Positions 5,590 to 7,259 of a DNA stretch of 7,259 nt are shown here, piece after piece. Numbering within the stretch: the first letter of the stretch is position 1; every line of letters starts with the position of its first letter. The notes beneath the pieces were generated by a model. That model searched no databases, was not told the origin of the DNA, and saw nothing but the letters and a program-made list of their open reading frames with translations. This stretch comes from Clostridia bacterium (GTDB lineage Bacteria; Bacillota; Clostridia; Oscillospirales; CAG-272), in the NCBI GenBank assembly GCA_017386965.1, contig JAFOGE010000017.1:1-7259 (forward strand). Reading direction: 5' to 3'. Made by a program: the position numbers and the translations under genes.

Positions 5590-6339
5590 CTACCGAAGCA
5601 GGAAGACTTGCAGGACAATGGATAGCAGAAGATTGGTGATCGACAGAGATACGATAGGGGTCCATACGTTATCCGTCTTTTGATAGGACCAGCATGCCAG
5701 CAAATGAATGGGCAAGCGGACGAGATAAGCGCACCACGCAAGCACGGCCCCCCCTCGCCAGAGGATATCGATGATGGACGGGATCAGCGTGATCAAGGCG
5801 ATGCACACATAGGCGAGCCAAGGCCTTTTGTAGCAGAGCGGGGCAAAGGCAAAGCAGTAAAACAAGGCGCAGACACTGATGGGAACGAAAAACGACAGGA
5901 CAACGGTGCCGAGGATCGGCTCGAGATTCACCAAAAAGAGAGGCGTATGGCTGACAGACATCTCTGTCATAGGAAGGCATTCCAGCGCATCTGCAAAATG
6001 GAAGTCGCACAGGAACAGTGTGCCCAGCAATACCAGCTCCGCTCCCGCGATCAGGCCCACGGTCAGCAGGATGTGCTTCAAATAATAGGGCACGTCGGTG
6101 GTTACCATGAACCATTCTTCCTTCAGGTAACCCAGCATCAGGACAAGCATCAGGAGGCCGTTGGCGACGTGGTAGAAGATCTCCAGATACACGCTGATCT
6201 CCCATTGATCCCAGATCCCGAGTCCCACAAAGGGCATGAACATTGGGAGCAATACAAAGACCCAAAGCCAACAGGGGATCGTGGCAAAGATCTGAATTTT
6301 TTCCGGCTTGCTGCTCATAGAGGGGAATAATTTGCTCAT
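5590..6339 (-). CDS. Polytopic membrane protein, probably a degenerate CPBP-family member
   Basis: This 249-residue protein has about seven hydrophobic helices (about 18-40, 50-70, 88-110, 141-166, 173-190, 195-217 and 228-248). Its C-terminal half resembles the CPBP (CAAX protease/bacteriocin-processing, Abi) intramembrane family. VPISVCALFYCFAFAPL (152-168) lines up with the usual PisEEllfRGll segment, and YQKTDNVWTPIVSLSITN (219-236) with the Y-rTgs-W-PI--H---N segment. The catalytic residues appear lost: the two glutamates become V156-C157, the arginine becomes Y161, and the histidine of HxxxN becomes L232, with only N236 kept. If the assignment is right it is unlikely to be a protease. 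Otherwise it is an unassigned membrane protein. The ATG at 6339 follows GGAAGGAG about 8 nt upstream. An in-frame ATG at 6366 would add nine residues without such a site. It has its own promoter and is convergent with mgtE. Confidence 0.7.
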   Translation of the reverse strand: MSKLFPSMSSKPEKIQIFATIPCWLWVFVLLPMFMPFVGLGIWDQWEISVYLEIFYHVANGLLMLVLMLGYLKEEWFMVTTDVPYYLKHILLTVGLIAGAELVLLGTLFLCDFHFADALECLPMTEMSVSHTPLFLVNLEPILGTVVLSFFVPISVCALFYCFAFAPLCYKRPWLAYVCIALITLIPSIIDILWRGGAVLAWCAYLVRLPIHLLACWSYQKTDNVWTPIVSLSITNLLLSIVLQVFLLR

Positions 6340-6412
6340 TCGTCTATCTCCTTCCGGAATGCACACCGCGAACGCAGCGCAAGCTTTGCCCGGGGGCTAT
6401 TTTGCTGTCACC

Positions 6413-6441
6413 ATTATACCATACCAACGGAGAGATTTCAA
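6413..6441 (-). promoter_or_regulatory. SigA-type promoter of the CPBP-like gene
   Basis: On the minus strand TTGAAA (6441-6436), a 17-bp spacer and TATAAT (6418-6413), preceded by TATGG (extended -10). Transcription should begin near 6406, giving a leader of about 66 nt to the ATG at 6339. Confidence 0.8.
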
Positions 6442-6636
6442 GTCCCGTTAGCATAGAAAAATGTATATGCATGTGTTTTGTGAAGAATTTGTAAAGTGCC
6501 GTACCGTTCTCGCAAAAGCATGCGGGAATGTGGGGAAAGTCCGGTAGAGCGGATAAAGAAATCGAACAACGCAGAACGAAAGAGGCCGGGAAAAGGTGAC
6601 CCTTAATATTTGCAAAGGAATCTATTGCGAAAGGGA
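6442..6636. other. Gene-free stretch between divergent promoters; possible structured RNA
   Basis: No credible coding region is seen in these roughly 195 bp. They hold repeat copy B and a hairpin with an 8-bp stem (one G-U pair), TTCTCGCA (6507-6514) with TGCGGGAA (6521-6528). A 4-bp hairpin follows, TCCG/CGGA (6540-6553), and a weak GGG/CCC pairing near 6588-6602. No good plus-strand promoter was found before them, so an RNA gene is only a possibility. Confidence 0.25.
6533..6586 (+). repeat. Dispersed intergenic repeat, copy B
   Basis: This is the partner of 5493-5546, in the same orientation at roughly 80 percent identity with one gap. Unlike copy A it does not run into a strong terminator and does not follow a plus-strand gene. 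The two copies flank the CPBP-like gene and its promoter. Confidence 0.6.
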
Positions 6637-6665
6637 TTGCATTATTCAAAAAGCTATGGTATAAT
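6637..6665 (+). promoter_or_regulatory. SigA-type promoter of trkA
   Basis: TTGCAT (6637-6642), a 17-bp spacer and a perfect TATAAT (6660-6665), with TATGG before it (extended -10). The start near 6672 leaves a leader of about 79 nt. Confidence 0.82.
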
Positions 6666-6701
6666 GATAGGTACGAAATCGGCTATCGGTGCAACAGGAT
6701 G

Positions 6702-6730
6702 GCAAAAAGCGAATGCCGCAAAAAGAATGC
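6702..6730 (+). repeat. Short tandem repeat in the trkA leader
   Basis: GCAAAAAGCGAATGC (6702-6716) is followed after one base by GCAAAAAGAATGC (6718-6730), differing by a 2-nt deletion. A similar GCAAAAAGAAAATGC occurs at 3921-3935, upstream of the mgtE promoter. Confidence 0.5.
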
Positions 6731-6750
6731 TTACGATTGGAGATGGATTT

Positions 6751-7259
6751 ATGAAAATTGTTCTTATCGGGCTTGGTACCATTGGAAAGACCATACTGAA
6801 AAGCCTTTCCGGAAAAGGTCATAACATTATCATTATCGATGAGGATAAGAACAAGATCGAAAGTCTTATCGAAAGATATGACGTGTCCGGTGTTGTCGGC
6901 AACGGCGCCTGCATGGATATTCAAAGAGAGGCCGGTACCAGAGGGGCCGACTTGACCATCGCGCTGACAAACAGCGATGAGCTGAACGTATTTGCTTGCC
7001 TGGTCGCCAAAAAGAACGGTGTCAAGAACACCATTGCGCGCGTCAGAAATCCCGATTACCGAAAGCAAATTATGGAGATGAAGGATGAGCTTGGCATCTC
7101 GATGATCGTCAATCCCGAGCAGGATACGGCTGCTGAAATATTCAATCTCATCAATCTGCCGTCCATCGCGCAGGTTGAGCATTTTGCCAAGGGCAGAGTT
7201 CTTCTTGTGGAGATCGTTGCGGAAAAGGGCTGCTCCTTAGTTGGAGAAACCTTGATAAC
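6751..7259 (+). CDS. trkA: Trk potassium-uptake regulatory subunit TrkA, N-terminal part
   Basis: The first 169 residues of the peripheral, NAD(H)-binding RCK protein that gates the TrkH/KtrB-type K+ channel are present, and the gene runs off the right edge. The Rossmann motif GLGTIG (7-12) and the acidic D30 ending the second strand (HNIIIID, 24-30) indicate NAD binding. VVGNGACMDIQREAG (48-62), ALTNSDELNVFACLVAKKNG (71-90) and ARVRNPDY (96-103) are typical TrkA blocks. From about 137 a linker leads into the first TrkA_C (RCK_C) domain, of which VEHFAKGRVLLVEIV (142-156) is visible. The ATG at 6751 has GGAG (6739-6742) 8 nt upstream. Full TrkA has two such halves (about 450 residues), so one-half KtrA-like versions cannot be excluded from this fragment. 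A trkH gene probably follows outside the window. Confidence 0.9.
   Translation, partial: MKIVLIGLGTIGKTILKSLSGKGHNIIIIDEDKNKIESLIERYDVSGVVGNGACMDIQREAGTRGADLTIALTNSDELNVFACLVAKKNGVKNTIARVRNPDYRKQIMEMKDELGISMIVNPEQDTAAEIFNLINLPSIAQVEHFAKGRVLLVEIVAEKGCSLVGETLI

Noticed and set aside
5680..6330. Plus-strand open frame of 216 codons
   Set aside because: It is antisense to the membrane protein gene and consists of H/Q/E-rich shadow translation without a ribosome site.
6533..6545. RNase P RNA-like GGGAAAGTCCGG
   Set aside because: It resembles the conserved GAGGAAAGTCC, but fewer than 220 bp remain before trkA and no other conserved RNase P blocks are present.
6344..6649. Minus-strand open frame of 101 codons upstream of the CPBP-like gene
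   Set aside because: It has no ribosome binding site, covers two good promoters and has low-complexity, family-less content.

Overview
The window looks like chromosomal DNA of a low-to-moderate G+C Gram-positive bacterium, most likely a Clostridia-type Bacillota. Three things suggest this: strong AGGAGG-like ribosome binding sites, near-consensus SigA-type promoters that all carry an extended -10 (TGn) element, and the gene families present (an XRE regulator fused to membrane helices and a zinc ribbon, a FlaR-like P-loop kinase, a cyclase-family hydrolase, MgtE and TrkA). This placement is inferred from style and family and is not proven. No mobile element, CRISPR array, tRNA or rRNA was seen.

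Layout. Positions 1-534 (minus) hold the N-terminal part of an MFS transporter that runs off the left edge. It is transcribed divergently from a PLP-dependent threonine-aldolase-family enzyme (795-1832, plus), with two back-to-back promoters between them. A structured 171-bp gap follows, with a probable terminator, an inverted repeat and a palindrome over the next -10 box. It leads into an XRE-type regulator with two membrane helices and a C-terminal zinc ribbon (2004-2612), closed by a clear terminator. Next is a two-gene operon with a 3-nt gap: a FlaR/adenylate-kinase-like P-loop protein (2772-3311) and a metal-dependent cyclase/kynurenine-formamidase-family hydrolase (3315-3914). A new promoter and a structured leader of about 110 nt drive the magnesium channel MgtE (4091-5485). 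A 21-bp perfect hairpin at 5534-5581 ends mgtE and the convergent minus-strand gene (5590-6339). That gene encodes a polytopic membrane protein resembling a CPBP (CAAX-protease/bacteriocin-processing) protein whose catalytic residues are lost. At the right edge, trkA (6751 onward, truncated) starts a potassium-uptake regulator.

How the genes work together. MgtE and TrkA are both cation-homeostasis functions but have separate promoters. The remaining genes look like independent housekeeping or accessory units. The most interesting non-coding signals are the mgtE leader with alternative CAAGC/GCTTG pairings, a diverged direct repeat of about 54 bp flanking the CPBP-like gene, an 11-bp repeat spaced exactly 60 bp around the aldolase promoter, and the uniform extended -10/17-bp-spacer promoter architecture. 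I found no strong evidence for a wholly new multi-gene system.
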